DNA of 64,000 bases. Origin: DASZTV01 sp035550655 (GTDB taxonomy: Bacteria > Actinomycetota > Actinomycetes > JAFAQI01). The DNA lies in the NCBI GenBank assembly GCA_035550655.1, contig DASZOU010000004.1, forward strand, positions 1 to 64,000. The letters are read 5' to 3'. Shown here piece by piece: positions 25,368-33,496 of the stretch (its first letter is position 1; each line of letters starts with the position of its first letter). The notes beneath the pieces were generated by a model. It made no database searches and had not been told where the DNA came from. It worked only from the letters and a program-made list of their open reading frames with translations. The translations under genes and the position numbers were made by a program.

Positions 25368-26774
25368 CTATCGCTCCGATCCACGTCGCCGGACGGCGAC
25401 CTTGAGAGGCAAGGCGGTCCGTTGCCTCAAGCAGCCCGCATAGACGCCGGCGCCGTACGCCGCGTCATCGACGATCTGGCCGGCGACGAAACGCGGCAGG
25501 CTCACCGCGGGCCGGCGCGCGCGGTACTCAGCCACCGGTGCCGCGGCAACCAGCGTCGCCACCGCCACTGCCTTCCCGAGGGAACGACGCCGCAGCGCCG
25601 CCGCTGCCAGCACCGGCAGGGTGAACTGCGTGGCGTAGCGCCCGGCGCCTCGCCACGTGCCGGCCAAGGCCTCGCCGGTAAGCCGCGCCGCCGAGATCTC
25701 CGGCACGTCGACCGCTGACAACGCCCGCCTCGTCGCGACGTAGCTGCCGGCCGCCGCAGCGGCGGCAAGCTCGGGCCGCCGCGCGATGGCGGCGGCGGCC
25801 ACGAAGCCGAGCGGCCACGGGTTCGCGACCAGGTGCGACGACGCTCCCGGATGACGAGTCGCGAGCGGCGCGGCGGCGGTGCCGTACCGGAAGCGCTTGA
25901 CCAGCCGCGCCGGCCAGTCGATCGGCTCGTCGTGCAGCACCTCGACGGCAGGGTCGTAGCGCACCCGCCACCCCGCCGCGTCGAGCCGCCACACCAGATC
26001 CACGTCTTCGCCGAACCGGAGGTCGGCGTCGAACTCGCCGACCTCGACCAGCGCCTCGCGGCGTACGACGAGTGCCGCGGTCGGCACGTAACCGACGCGG
26101 CCAAGCGGGCGTACCCGAGCCGCTCCGGGTCCCAGGTCGAGCAGCCCGCATTGGTCGCGGTAGCGGCGCGAGTGGTCGTGCCGGGCGGAGCGCACTCGCG
26201 GCGCGACCGCGCCGACCGCGGAGTCCACGAAGTGGCCGGCCAAGATGTCGAGCCAGCCCGTCGGCACCCGGCAGTCGCTGTCGACGAAGGCGACAAGCTC
26301 CGAGTCGATGCCTGCCAGGCCGATGTTGCGCGCCGCCGCGGGCCCCGCCGACGTGTCGCGGCGGACCAGTCTCGCGCCGTTGCGTCGCACGGCCGCAGCG
26401 ATCGCGGCCGGGTCGGCGGAGCCGTCGTCGACGACCACCACCCGGTCGCCGGCCGCCAGCGAAGCGAGGCAGCGGTCGAGCTGCCCCGCACGGTCACGCA
26501 CCGGCACGACGACGGTGACGTCGCGCGCCTCGGCCACATCCGGGCGCGGATGTGCCAGGCCCACGTCGGTGAGCCGCCGGGCGAGCCGACCTGCGGCCAA
26601 GGAACGGACCCGGCCGCCCTGCAGCTCCGCCCATGCCTCGCGACCACCGTCGGAGAGTCGAAGCATCCGCCGCGGCGTGCCACCGAGCAACCGGCCGCCG
26701 GCGAGCTCCCGGGTGCCGTGATCGATGACGAGACCGGTACCCGAGGGAATCGGCGGAGCGTCCGTGTGGGTCAC
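25368..26774 (-). CDS. mftF: Mycofactocin glycosyltransferase MftF
   Basis: A 468-residue protein from a GTG at 26774. A short N-terminal winged-helix-like segment is followed by a GT-A family 2 glycosyltransferase domain (about 90-330) with VVVPVRDRAGQLDRCLASL, the nucleotide-binding VVDDGSADP, and FVDSDCRVP with its DSD metal site. A C-terminal hydrophobic, Ala-rich part (about 330-445) is probably membrane-associated. MftF adds beta-1,4-linked glucose units to the mycofactocin core. It overlaps the upstream SDR gene as GTGA. Confidence 0.9.
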   Translation of the reverse strand: MTHTDAPPIPSGTGLVIDHGTRELAGGRLLGGTPRRMLRLSDGGREAWAELQGGRVRSLAAGRLARRLTDVGLAHPRPDVAEARDVTVVVPVRDRAGQLDRCLASLAAGDRVVVVDDGSADPAAIAAAVRRNGARLVRRDTSAGPAAARNIGLAGIDSELVAFVDSDCRVPTGWLDILAGHFVDSAVGAVAPRVRSARHDHSRRYRDQCGLLDLGPGAARVRPLGRVGYVPTAALVVRREALVEVGEFDADLRFGEDVDLVWRLDAAGWRVRYDPAVEVLHDEPIDWPARLVKRFRYGTAAAPLATRHPGASSHLVANPWPLGFVAAAAIARRPELAAAAAAGSYVATRRALSAVDVPEISAARLTGEALAGTWRGAGRYATQFTLPVLAAAALRRRSLGKAVAVATLVAAAPVAEYRARRPAVSLPRFVAGQIVDDAAYGAGVYAGCLRQRTALPLKVAVRRRGSER

Positions 26775-27568
26775 AGCGCGAGCCCACCGTCGACCGGCAC
26801 GATCGCGCCCGTCATGGCGCTGCTCGCGCGGCTCGCGAGGAAGGCGAGCACCGCGGCAACCTCGGCCGGCTCGACCAGGCGCGCCACGGGCTGCTGCTGG
26901 GCGAACTCCCCTGACTCGGGCAGACCGTAGAGCCGCGCGCTCTCGTGCAGCATCGCGGTGTCGGTCGATCCCGGGCTGACGGCGTTGACGGTGACGCCGG
27001 TCGGCCCGAGCTCACCGGCGAGCGCCCGCACGAGGCCGGTCACGCCCGCCTTGGCCGCGCTGTACGCCGTGAGCTTCGCCAGTCCCCGGCTTGCCGCGGC
27101 GGACGAGACCGCGATGAACCTCCCGCTACGCGGCGCCGGCCGCCGCAACAACGCCGGCACGGCCGCCCGGGACAGGTTGAGGATGCCGCCCAGGTTGACC
27201 TCGATGACCAGCCGCTCGATGTCAGCCGACAGCTCCCACTGGTCGACGCCGCCACCGATCACTCCCGCGCATCCGATCGCCACGTCGAGGCCGCCCCAGC
27301 GCGCCTCGGCAGCAGCCACCGCTTCGGTCAGAGCCGCCCGGTCCCGGACGTCGGCGACGAATGCCGCGACCCGGTCACCGGCGTCGGCCGAGGCCACCAC
27401 CTCGTCGAGCTCCGCGGCCGTCGCCAGCGAGTACGGCAGACCGGGAATGTCTTCGCCGATGTCGACCGCGAGGACGGCGAAGCCGTCGGCCGCGAGGGCG
27501 CGCACGGTTGCGGCGCCGATGCCACGACCGGCACCGGTGACGAGCGCAACCCGCTGCTGACCGGTCAT
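26771..27568 (-). CDS. Mycofactocin-coupled SDR family oxidoreductase
   Basis: A 265-residue SDR with VTGAGRGIGAATVRALAADG, strand-2 acid AVDIGED, catalytic AVSSAAA and YSAAKAG, and C-terminal MTGAIVPVDGGLAL. The segment PGLPYSLATAAELDEVV after strand 2 is the insertion characteristic of mycofactocin-coupled SDRs, thought to shield a non-exchangeable NAD(H). Its position between mftE and mftF, overlapping both by four bases, supports use of mycofactocin as electron acceptor. The alcohol substrate is unknown. Confidence 0.85.
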   Translation of the reverse strand: MTGQQRVALVTGAGRGIGAATVRALAADGFAVLAVDIGEDIPGLPYSLATAAELDEVVASADAGDRVAAFVADVRDRAALTEAVAAAEARWGGLDVAIGCAGVIGGGVDQWELSADIERLVIEVNLGGILNLSRAAVPALLRRPAPRSGRFIAVSSAAASRGLAKLTAYSAAKAGVTGLVRALAGELGPTGVTVNAVSPGSTDTAMLHESARLYGLPESGEFAQQQPVARLVEPAEVAAVLAFLASRASSAMTGAIVPVDGGLAL

Positions 27569-28260
27569 CCGTCCCGCCAGCTGACGACGCGGGCCAGCAG
27601 CTCGCCGGCCAGCCGCGCGATGAGTGCCTCGCCCTCGGCCGCGCCCGCGCCGTACGGGTCGCCGAGCACTCCCGAGGCGCTGACCGACCGGACGCCGGAC
27701 GCCTTCAGGAGTGGGAGCAGCTCCGCCATCGGCCGCGGGTCACCCGGGGCGGCGGCGCTCATCCGGACGCGCGCCGGCGCCAGCGCCAGCATCAGCGAGG
27801 TCTCGGTGCGCCCGGCATGCGCGTCGCCGCCCGTGACCGGCGCGAACAGCTCGACGTCGTGGCCTTCCGCGCGCAGCCGGGTCACCGCCCGGGTGACACA
27901 CTCGAGGTTGCCGCCGTGTGCGGAGACGATGAGCACCGCATCGAACGTCCGAACCGCCGAACGGACGAGCTCGACGACGACCAGCTCGAGCGCCTCCTGG
28001 CCGATCGACAGCGTCCCGGCGAATCCCTCGTGCTCACCGCTCGAGCCGTACGCGAGCGCAGGTGCGACCACGATGTCGTCGCGCGCGTCCGCTACGGCGT
28101 TGCACAGCGCGACCGCGACATCGGTGTCGGTCGAAAGCGGCAGGTGCGGTCCGTGTTGCTCGGTCGCGCCCAGCGGTACGGCGAGCACGGTGGCGCGACC
28201 CTGCCGGTTGCGTGCCTCGACCTCCGTCCACGCGAGGTCCGCGAGCTGCGACGCAGTCAC
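27565..28260 (-). CDS. mftE: Mycofactocin peptidase MftE (creatininase family)
   Basis: A 231-residue protein from the GTG at 28260, which overlaps the mftC stop as GTGA; a longer upstream frame runs through mftC and is not real. Creatininase-family metal ligands appear in PLGATEQHGPHLPLSTD, GSSGEHEGFAGTLS and SAHGGNLE. MftE removes the C-terminal Val-Tyr dipeptide modified by MftC, giving AHDP. The order here is mftC-mftE, not mftC-mftD as in Mycobacterium. Confidence 0.9.
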   Translation of the reverse strand: MTASQLADLAWTEVEARNRQGRATVLAVPLGATEQHGPHLPLSTDTDVAVALCNAVADARDDIVVAPALAYGSSGEHEGFAGTLSIGQEALELVVVELVRSAVRTFDAVLIVSAHGGNLECVTRAVTRLRAEGHDVELFAPVTGGDAHAGRTETSLMLALAPARVRMSAAAPGDPRPMAELLPLLKASGVRSVSASGVLGDPYGAGAAEGEALIARLAGELLARVVSWRDG

Positions 28261-29414
28261 GAGATCGCAGTCAGCGGGCTGGTGTCGCAGGCACGGTCGG
28301 GACGCCTCCCGATGGTGATCGGCACCGCACGTGAATGGTCGGGCGACGGACGGGGCGTGCTCCCCGCCGGCACGGCCGCGAGCGGCAGCTCGCCGTGCCC
28401 CTTCACGCACTCGGGGTCCGGGCCGTCGAGTGGAAGCCCGGTGAAGAACTTCGCCGCCATGCAGCCGCCGCGACAGGCGTCGTACGACGAGCACTTCGTG
28501 CAGGCACCGCCGGTCTGCGGGCTGCGCAGCTCGGCGAACAGCTCGGAGTCACGCCACACCGCCTCGAACCCGCCGGCGCCGCGGACGTTGCCGGCCAGGA
28601 ACTGCTCGTGGATGGCGAATGGGCAGGCGTAGACGTCGCCGACGGGATCGACCAGACACACCACGCGGCCGGCGCCGCAGAGGTTGAGGCCCGGCAACGC
28701 GTCGCCGTACGCCCCGAGGTGGAAGAACGAGTCGCCGGTGAGGACGTGGTCGCCGTTCGCGACCAGCCAGTCGTAGAGCACGCGCTGCTGTTCCGGCAGC
28801 GGGTGCAGGTCGTGCCAGGTCGAAGCGCCGCGTCCCGCGGGACGCAGCCGGGTGATCCGCAGCTGCGCGTCGTAGCTGTCGGCAATCGCCTTGAACGCGT
28901 CCAGCTGCCCGATGTTGTGGCGGGTCATGACGACGGAGATCTTGAAGCCGCGCATGCCGGCCGCAGCCAGGTTGTCCATCGCCCGGATCGCGGTCGCGAA
29001 CGACCCGCTGCCACGGATGGGGTCGTTCACCTCGGCTGTCGCGCCGTCGATCGAGATCTGGACGTCGACGTAGTCGCTGCCCGCGAGGCGGGTCGCGATC
29101 GCAGGCGTGATCTTCACGCCGTTGGTCGAGAACTTCACGCCGACGTGGTGTGCCGTTGCGTAGTCGACGAGGTCCCAGAAGTCGCTGCGTACGGTCGGCT
29201 CGCCGCCACCGATGTTGACGTAGAAGATCTGCATTCGCTCGAAGGTGTCGATGAGCGACATGCACTCCGCCGTGGTCAGCTCGCGCGGGTCACGGCGCCC
29301 GGAGCTGGACAGGCAGTGCGTGCACGAGAGGTTGCAGGCGTAGGTGAGCTCCCACGTCAGACAGATGGGTGCGTCGAGGCCGCGCTCGAAGTGGTCGAGC
29401 AGGGTGACCGTCAT
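28257..29414 (-). CDS. mftC: Mycofactocin radical SAM maturase MftC
   Basis: A 385-residue radical SAM protein. The SAM-cluster motif CNLSCTHC (near residue 27) is followed by the GGEPT motif, and a SPASM-type C-terminal region holds the auxiliary-cluster cysteines (CGAGRVVC, YACPF, CTKCSSYDACRGGC and a last PEC). MftC decarboxylates the terminal tyrosine of MftA and then links its carbon to the preceding valine. The ATG at 29414 overlaps the mftB stop as ATGA. About 30 residues after the last Cys are probably a disordered tail. Confidence 0.95.
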   Translation of the reverse strand: MTVTLLDHFERGLDAPICLTWELTYACNLSCTHCLSSSGRRDPRELTTAECMSLIDTFERMQIFYVNIGGGEPTVRSDFWDLVDYATAHHVGVKFSTNGVKITPAIATRLAGSDYVDVQISIDGATAEVNDPIRGSGSFATAIRAMDNLAAAGMRGFKISVVMTRHNIGQLDAFKAIADSYDAQLRITRLRPAGRGASTWHDLHPLPEQQRVLYDWLVANGDHVLTGDSFFHLGAYGDALPGLNLCGAGRVVCLVDPVGDVYACPFAIHEQFLAGNVRGAGGFEAVWRDSELFAELRSPQTGGACTKCSSYDACRGGCMAAKFFTGLPLDGPDPECVKGHGELPLAAVPAGSTPRPSPDHSRAVPITIGRRPDRACDTSPLTAIS

Positions 29415-29710
29415 GCCGCCGTCCGCCGGCGAATCATGTCCGTCGCGGCGAGCCCCGCGAGCGCGCGTTCGTAGGTGGGTGTTTCGGCGGCGCTCACCCC
29501 CGCCCCACCCAGCGCAACTCGCGCGGATTCCGACGAGTCGAGTCGCTGGACGGCGTCGAGCAGCGCGGGCGTCTTGAGGAAGGACAGCCGGCGGGTGCCG
29601 AAGTGGTAGAGCAGCGCACCGAAGCGCTCGGGCCGGACCGCAACGCTCGGGTGGAGCTCCCAGGCGCAGTCCAGGTCGAATCCGCCGAGATCGAGCCGCT
29701 TAGTAGACAC
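29411..29710 (-). CDS. mftB: Mycofactocin peptide chaperone MftB
   Basis: A 99-residue RRE-type chaperone that binds MftA and presents it to MftC. The diagnostic segment PERFGALLYHFGTRRLSFLK is present, and a preceding AWELHPSVAVR completes the family pattern. The GTG at 29710 is the best start: it begins inside the last codons of mftA (11-base overlap), so the two genes are translationally coupled. A longer frame upstream is the antisense-like reading through mftA and is not used. Confidence 0.9.
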   Translation of the reverse strand: MSTKRLDLGGFDLDCAWELHPSVAVRPERFGALLYHFGTRRLSFLKTPALLDAVQRLDSSESARVALGGAGVSAAETPTYERALAGLAATDMIRRRTAA

Positions 29711-29822
29711 CGCACATGCCGTCGATCGAGACATCCTCGACGAGCACGTCTTCGACAACGACCGCTTCGTCGGTCGCTTCAACCTGAGCGTCTACTGCTT
29801 CGTCGGTCGTGGTCGGCGTCAT
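29700..29822 (-). CDS. mftA: Mycofactocin precursor peptide MftA
   Basis: A 40-residue peptide too short for ordinary gene calling. It ends IDGMCGVY, identical in form to the conserved end of known MftA peptides, whose final Val-Tyr becomes the cofactor. The leader is acidic (many D/E, several DEAV/VEDV-like repeats) and Thr-rich at its start. The ATG at 29822 has a strong ribosome site, GGGGAGAG, 5-12 bases upstream. It is the first gene of the operon and diverges from mftR. The single Cys in the core is conserved in the family although its role is not settled. Confidence 0.95.
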   Translation of the reverse strand: MTPTTTDEAVDAQVEATDEAVVVEDVLVEDVSIDGMCGVY

Positions 29823-29885
29823 TGCCTCTCCCCTTCGATGGATGACAGCCGGACAATATCGACACTCAGTGCCAGAATCAACGCC
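29823..29885. promoter_or_regulatory. Divergent mftA/mftR control region
   Basis: Only 15 bases separate the mftA ATG from an ATG at 29838; if mftR instead begins at the GTG at 29886 the gap is 63 bases. The region holds an imperfect dyad GACACT-C-AGTGCC (29861-29873) beside the relatively AT-rich ACAATATC. A TetR-type regulator encoded next door would be expected to bind here. The dyad as operator is an inference. Confidence 0.45.
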
Positions 29886-30482
29886 GTGGGACGCGGCCGG
29901 CCGCGCGAGACCAGCGCCCGAGAGCTCGAGCTCGTAGCGCTCGAGCTGTTCGCCTTACAAGGATTCGCTCAGACCTCCGTCGAGCAGATCGCCGCCGGCG
30001 CCGGCGTCAGCAAGCGAACCTTCTTCCGTTACTTCGACTCCAAGGCGGCAGTGCTGTGGGGCGACTTCGACAACGAGGTCGCAGCCCTTCGCACCGCCTT
30101 CGACGCGGTGCCGGAGCGAACTCCGTTGATGACGGCGATTCGCGAGGTCGTCGTGAGCGTCAACCGGTACCGCGCCGAGGACGTCCCTGAGCTCAGGACG
30201 CGCATGGGCCTGATCGGCTCGGACTCGGAGCTGCAAGCAAGTGCCGCGTTGCGCTACGACGCGTGGGAGCGCGCCGTGTCGGACTTCGCCGCGACCCGGC
30301 TCGGCCAGCCTGCGGACTCGCTGTACCCGCTGGCAGTCGGCCGGACCACCCTCGCGGCCTGCCGCGCGGCGTACGACGTGTGGCTGGCCCGCGCCGACGC
30401 GGACCTGACCGTCTACCTCGATGCCGCGATCCGCGCCCTCGCGGCCGGATTCCGCTCCGCCGCGATTACGCACCAACCGTGA
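29838..30482 (+). CDS. mftR: Mycofactocin system TetR-type regulator MftR
   Basis: A 214-residue TetR protein if started at the ATG at 29838; the GTG at 29886 (giving 198 residues, beginning GRGRPRETS) is an equal candidate and would leave a proper intergenic operator. The helix-turn-helix (VEQIAAGAGVSKRTFFRYF) is followed by DSKAAVLWGDFDNEVAALR, where FRYF-x-SK-x3-x-WGDF is the MftR pattern. MftR represses mft genes, and in Mycobacterium it is reported to respond to long-chain acyl-CoA. The divergent position to mftA supports the name. Confidence 0.85.
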   Translation: MDDSRTISTLSARINAVGRGRPRETSARELELVALELFALQGFAQTSVEQIAAGAGVSKRTFFRYFDSKAAVLWGDFDNEVAALRTAFDAVPERTPLMTAIREVVVSVNRYRAEDVPELRTRMGLIGSDSELQASAALRYDAWERAVSDFAATRLGQPADSLYPLAVGRTTLAACRAAYDVWLARADADLTVYLDAAIRALAAGFRSAAITHQP

Positions 30483-30487
30483 TCTAT

Positions 30488-30507
30488 GGCCATTTCGGGC
30501 CATTTCG
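30488..30507 (+). repeat. Tandem 10-bp direct repeat GGCCATTTCG x2
   Basis: Two exact adjacent copies 31 bases upstream of the GTG at 30539. It may be part of that gene's promoter or a regulator site, or chance. Confidence 0.5.
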
Positions 30508-30538
30508 TCCGCGCACCGTTTTCACGACACTAGACGGC

Positions 30539-31324
30539 GTGCCCATGCCTTCCGTTCCAGGCCGTCGCCTGGTCGTCGCGCTCGCCGCGGTGCAGGCGAC
30601 GTGTGTCGGCGTCGGTGCCGTCGCAGCCGCCACCCACAGCGATTCGACGCATCACCCCGCACCTGTGCAGCAGGCGCAATCGACGCCAACCCCCGAGGTC
30701 ACGCGTAGCGCGCAACCACCGCATGGACTCGTCGTCGGTCCGGCCGAGACGACCACGAGCGCCTCGTCGGCAAGGGCCGACCTGGTCGCTCGGACCGTCC
30801 GGCTCAACCCGGCGCTGGCAACCCAGGTGCCTGACGCGCTGGTCGACGGTGGCTTCCGAACGCTGCACAAGTTCCTCGAGCAGTTCCCGGTCGGGGACCG
30901 TGGCCCGCAGCGTCTCGCGCTCCGGGCCGACGGGTTCCAGGGCAGCGAGTTCCACTCCTGGCTGTCATCGGACGGGAAGAAGCGCTACCTCGTCGACCTC
31001 ACCCGCTTCGCGAGTTCCGCCGGCGCCACGCACCACCTCGCCGGCTTCGTCGAAGGTGGGCTGCACCAAGCCGCTGAGTCCATCACCCCGACCGGTAGCA
31101 CCGTGCACGGCGGGCTCGCGTTCTTCCGCCCGTCACCCACGATGGTCGGCCGAGAGTTCGTGCAGTACGAGACCCGGGGCCGTTATTTCTGCCTGGTGAT
31201 CGTCCGCAGCACCGACACCTCGGTGAGCCACGCGGCGTTGAAGCGAGCCGGTGCGACGTTGGCTCAGGCGCAGCGGGCTCGCATGTCAGGCAGCTCCGCC
31301 GGTGCCGCAGGCTCCGTCACCTAG
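30539..31324 (+). CDS. Secreted protein of unknown function
   Basis: About 261 residues from the GTG at 30539 (ATG at 30545 is an alternative). A signal peptide (GRRLVVALAAVQATCVGVG) is followed by a Thr/Pro/Ser-rich linker to about residue 75 and a compact domain (about 85-245) with FLEQFPVGDRG, SWLSSDGKKRYLVDLTRFAS and a late RYFCLVIVRSTD. I recognise no family. The long frame upstream of 30539 runs through mftR and is not coding. It overlaps the convergent acyl-CoA dehydrogenase gene by four bases. Confidence 0.65.
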   Translation: MPMPSVPGRRLVVALAAVQATCVGVGAVAAATHSDSTHHPAPVQQAQSTPTPEVTRSAQPPHGLVVGPAETTTSASSARADLVARTVRLNPALATQVPDALVDGGFRTLHKFLEQFPVGDRGPQRLALRADGFQGSEFHSWLSSDGKKRYLVDLTRFASSAGATHHLAGFVEGGLHQAAESITPTGSTVHGGLAFFRPSPTMVGREFVQYETRGRYFCLVIVRSTDTSVSHAALKRAGATLAQAQRARMSGSSAGAAGSVT

Positions 31325-32322
31325 CCTTTCACGCTGAGTGTCGCGGTGAGGAGCGCGCTGCGCTGAGCCGCCTCGCCGCCGAAGAGCTCACGCAGTGCGT
31401 GCACGCGCTTGAGGTAGAGATGGGCGTCGCACTCCCATGTGACGCCGATGCCGCCGTAGATCTGGATCGTCTCCCGCACGTTGGCGAGGGCCGCACGCTC
31501 GGCGACGACGCGCGCCGCGGCTACCTGGAAGGCAGCGTCCTCGGCCGACTCGCTGATGCTCAACGCCGCGAAGGTGAGCTGTGCATCGGCGAGCGCGGCA
31601 CCGACCGCCATGTCGGCGCACCGATGCTTCACGGCCTGGAATGCCCCGATCGGCGAGCCGAACTGCTCTCGCGTCTTCGCATAGCCCACGGACATGTCCC
31701 GGGCCGCCGCGGCGATGCCGGTCAGCATCGCGCTGACCAACACCGATCCGCGCGCCGCCAGCGGCTCGCCCGGCGGCGGCGTTGCGATCGCCTCACCCGT
31801 GAGCGTCGCGGTCTCGCGCCGGAACAGCGGGTCCAGTCCGGGCTGCCCGGTCCGCCCTGATGCCATCGCTGCGGCATGCAGCTCAGCGCCGTGGGGACCG
31901 AAGACCATCAGGTACGTCGCGCCGTCGGCGTCGTACAGCACTGCCGGTCCGTCAGCCGGCCGCGCCGCGAGCCCGGCGCGCGCCTCCCCCGAAAGCAACG
32001 CCGCGGCCGCATCCGCAGCGCCTCCCAGGGCGGCGAGCCGGGCCGCGAGAACAGTTGCGAGAAACGGCCCGGGCGTCACACGGCGACCGACTTCCGCGAA
32101 CAACAGCGCCTCGTCGATCAGGTCGAACCCAGACCCGCCATGGTCCTCGGGCAGGCCGAGCCCGAACCAGCCGAGCTCCGCGGCGGACCGCCACAACGCG
32201 TCGAGCGGCTCCGCATCGCCGTCGAGCACCCGGCGAGCCTTATCCATCGGCATCAGGTCGTCGAGCACCTCGGCGACCGAGGAGACGACCGACCGCTGCT
32301 CATCTGACAGCACGAGATCCAC
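31321..32322 (-). CDS. Acyl-CoA dehydrogenase, small partner of a FadE pair
   Basis: A 333-residue acyl-CoA dehydrogenase-fold protein, shorter than the typical 380. It begins MDLVLSDEQRSVVSSVAEVL and keeps the C-terminal IYGGIGVTWECDAHLYLKR segment but shows no recognisable substrate/FAD loop of the FSEP type. This is the pattern of the non-catalytic or half-site partner in the heteromeric FadE28/FadE29-like enzymes of steroid side-chain breakdown. It starts 3 bases after the larger FadE gene. Confidence 0.85.
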   Translation of the reverse strand: MDLVLSDEQRSVVSSVAEVLDDLMPMDKARRVLDGDAEPLDALWRSAAELGWFGLGLPEDHGGSGFDLIDEALLFAEVGRRVTPGPFLATVLAARLAALGGAADAAAALLSGEARAGLAARPADGPAVLYDADGATYLMVFGPHGAELHAAAMASGRTGQPGLDPLFRRETATLTGEAIATPPPGEPLAARGSVLVSAMLTGIAAAARDMSVGYAKTREQFGSPIGAFQAVKHRCADMAVGAALADAQLTFAALSISESAEDAAFQVAAARVVAERAALANVRETIQIYGGIGVTWECDAHLYLKRVHALRELFGGEAAQRSALLTATLSVKG

Positions 32323-32325
32323 GCG

Positions 32326-33474
32326 CTACCTCGGCAGCCCGAGCACACGCTCGCCGATGATGTTGCGCTGGATGTCCGACGTGCCGCCCGCAATCGTCTC
32401 GGTGTAGGAGAACAAGTAGTCCTCGTCCCAGGTCGCGTCGGTGATCCCTGGCAGCTCCGAACCCGGCCCGAGGATCTCCAGCGCGAGCCGCATCAGCCGT
32501 TGCCGCAGCTCGGTGTAGGACAGCTTGACCAGCGACCCCTCCGGCCCCGGCACCGCCTGACCGGCGTTGCGCAGCGCGTTGAGATACGTCAGCGCACGCA
32601 ACGCGGCGATCTCCGCCCGCGCGGTCGCGAGCTGCTCGACGAGCTCCGGCCGGTACGCCGCTGCATCGGTCTGCTGCAGATATCCGCTGAGGCGCTCTGC
32701 GATCGACGCAAGCTGCACCTGGCCGTGGGTGAACGCCGTACCGCGTTCGAACGCGAGGGTCGACATCGCCACCCGCCAGCCGTCGTTGATCGCGCCGACG
32801 ACATTGCTCAGCGGAATCCGGACCTCGTCGTAGAAGACCTCGCAGAAATGGCTGAGGCCATCGAGGGTCTTGATCGGGCGGATCGTGATGCCGGGCAGCC
32901 GCATGTCGCAGATCACCCAGGTCAGCCCCTTGTGCTTGGGGACGCTCGGGTCGGTGCGGACCAGCAGCTCCTGGTAGTCCGCGAGGTCCGCGAAGCTGGT
33001 CCACAGCTTCTGGCCGGAGACGACCAGGTGGTCGCCGTCCACGACGCCGACCGTCCGTAGCGACGCGAGGTCGGAGCCGGCCTGCGGCTCGGAGAAGCCC
33101 TGGCACCACAGCACCTCGCCGCGCAGGATCTTCGGCAGGTGAAACGCCTTCTGCTCCTCGGTGCCGTTCGCGATCAAGGTCGGCCCGGCGTGGTTGACCG
33201 CCACGAACCGGCTGTCGATGTCTGGGGCGCCGACCCGCGCGCACTCCTCAAGCCAGATCAGCTGCTGCAGGACGGGCAGCCCTAGCCCTTGGTACTCCTT
33301 CGGCCACGCGACGCCCGCCCAGCCGCCGGCCCACTGGCGGCGCTGCCAGTCGAGGTCGAATTCCCGCATCGCGGGGCCGTCATTCGGACGCGGCTCGCGC
33401 GGGTAGTTCTCGCGCAGCCACTCCTGTGCCGCCTGCCGGAAGGCGAGATCCTCTGGCGAGAGCGCGAGCTCCAT
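32326..33474 (-). CDS. Acyl-CoA dehydrogenase, large partner of a FadE pair
   Basis: A 382-residue full-length acyl-CoA dehydrogenase. It has GFSEPQAGSDLASLRT (substrate/FAD loop), VVSGQKLWTSFADLADY, and the C-terminal AGGTSDIQRNIIGERVLGLPR. Together with the adjacent smaller subunit it should form an alpha2beta2 enzyme that desaturates branched or ring-linked acyl-CoA. It lies upstream of the small subunit and downstream of the thiolase-like gene, all on the minus strand with gaps of 3 and 22 bases. Confidence 0.9.
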   Translation of the reverse strand: MELALSPEDLAFRQAAQEWLRENYPREPRPNDGPAMREFDLDWQRRQWAGGWAGVAWPKEYQGLGLPVLQQLIWLEECARVGAPDIDSRFVAVNHAGPTLIANGTEEQKAFHLPKILRGEVLWCQGFSEPQAGSDLASLRTVGVVDGDHLVVSGQKLWTSFADLADYQELLVRTDPSVPKHKGLTWVICDMRLPGITIRPIKTLDGLSHFCEVFYDEVRIPLSNVVGAINDGWRVAMSTLAFERGTAFTHGQVQLASIAERLSGYLQQTDAAAYRPELVEQLATARAEIAALRALTYLNALRNAGQAVPGPEGSLVKLSYTELRQRLMRLALEILGPGSELPGITDATWDEDYLFSYTETIAGGTSDIQRNIIGERVLGLPR

Positions 33475-33496
33475 GACGACGGTAGGCAGGAGCTTG

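Noticed and set aside
28261..28494. Longer start for mftE
   Set aside because: It would overlap mftC by over 200 bases; the GTG at 28260 overlaps the mftC stop by four and matches family length.
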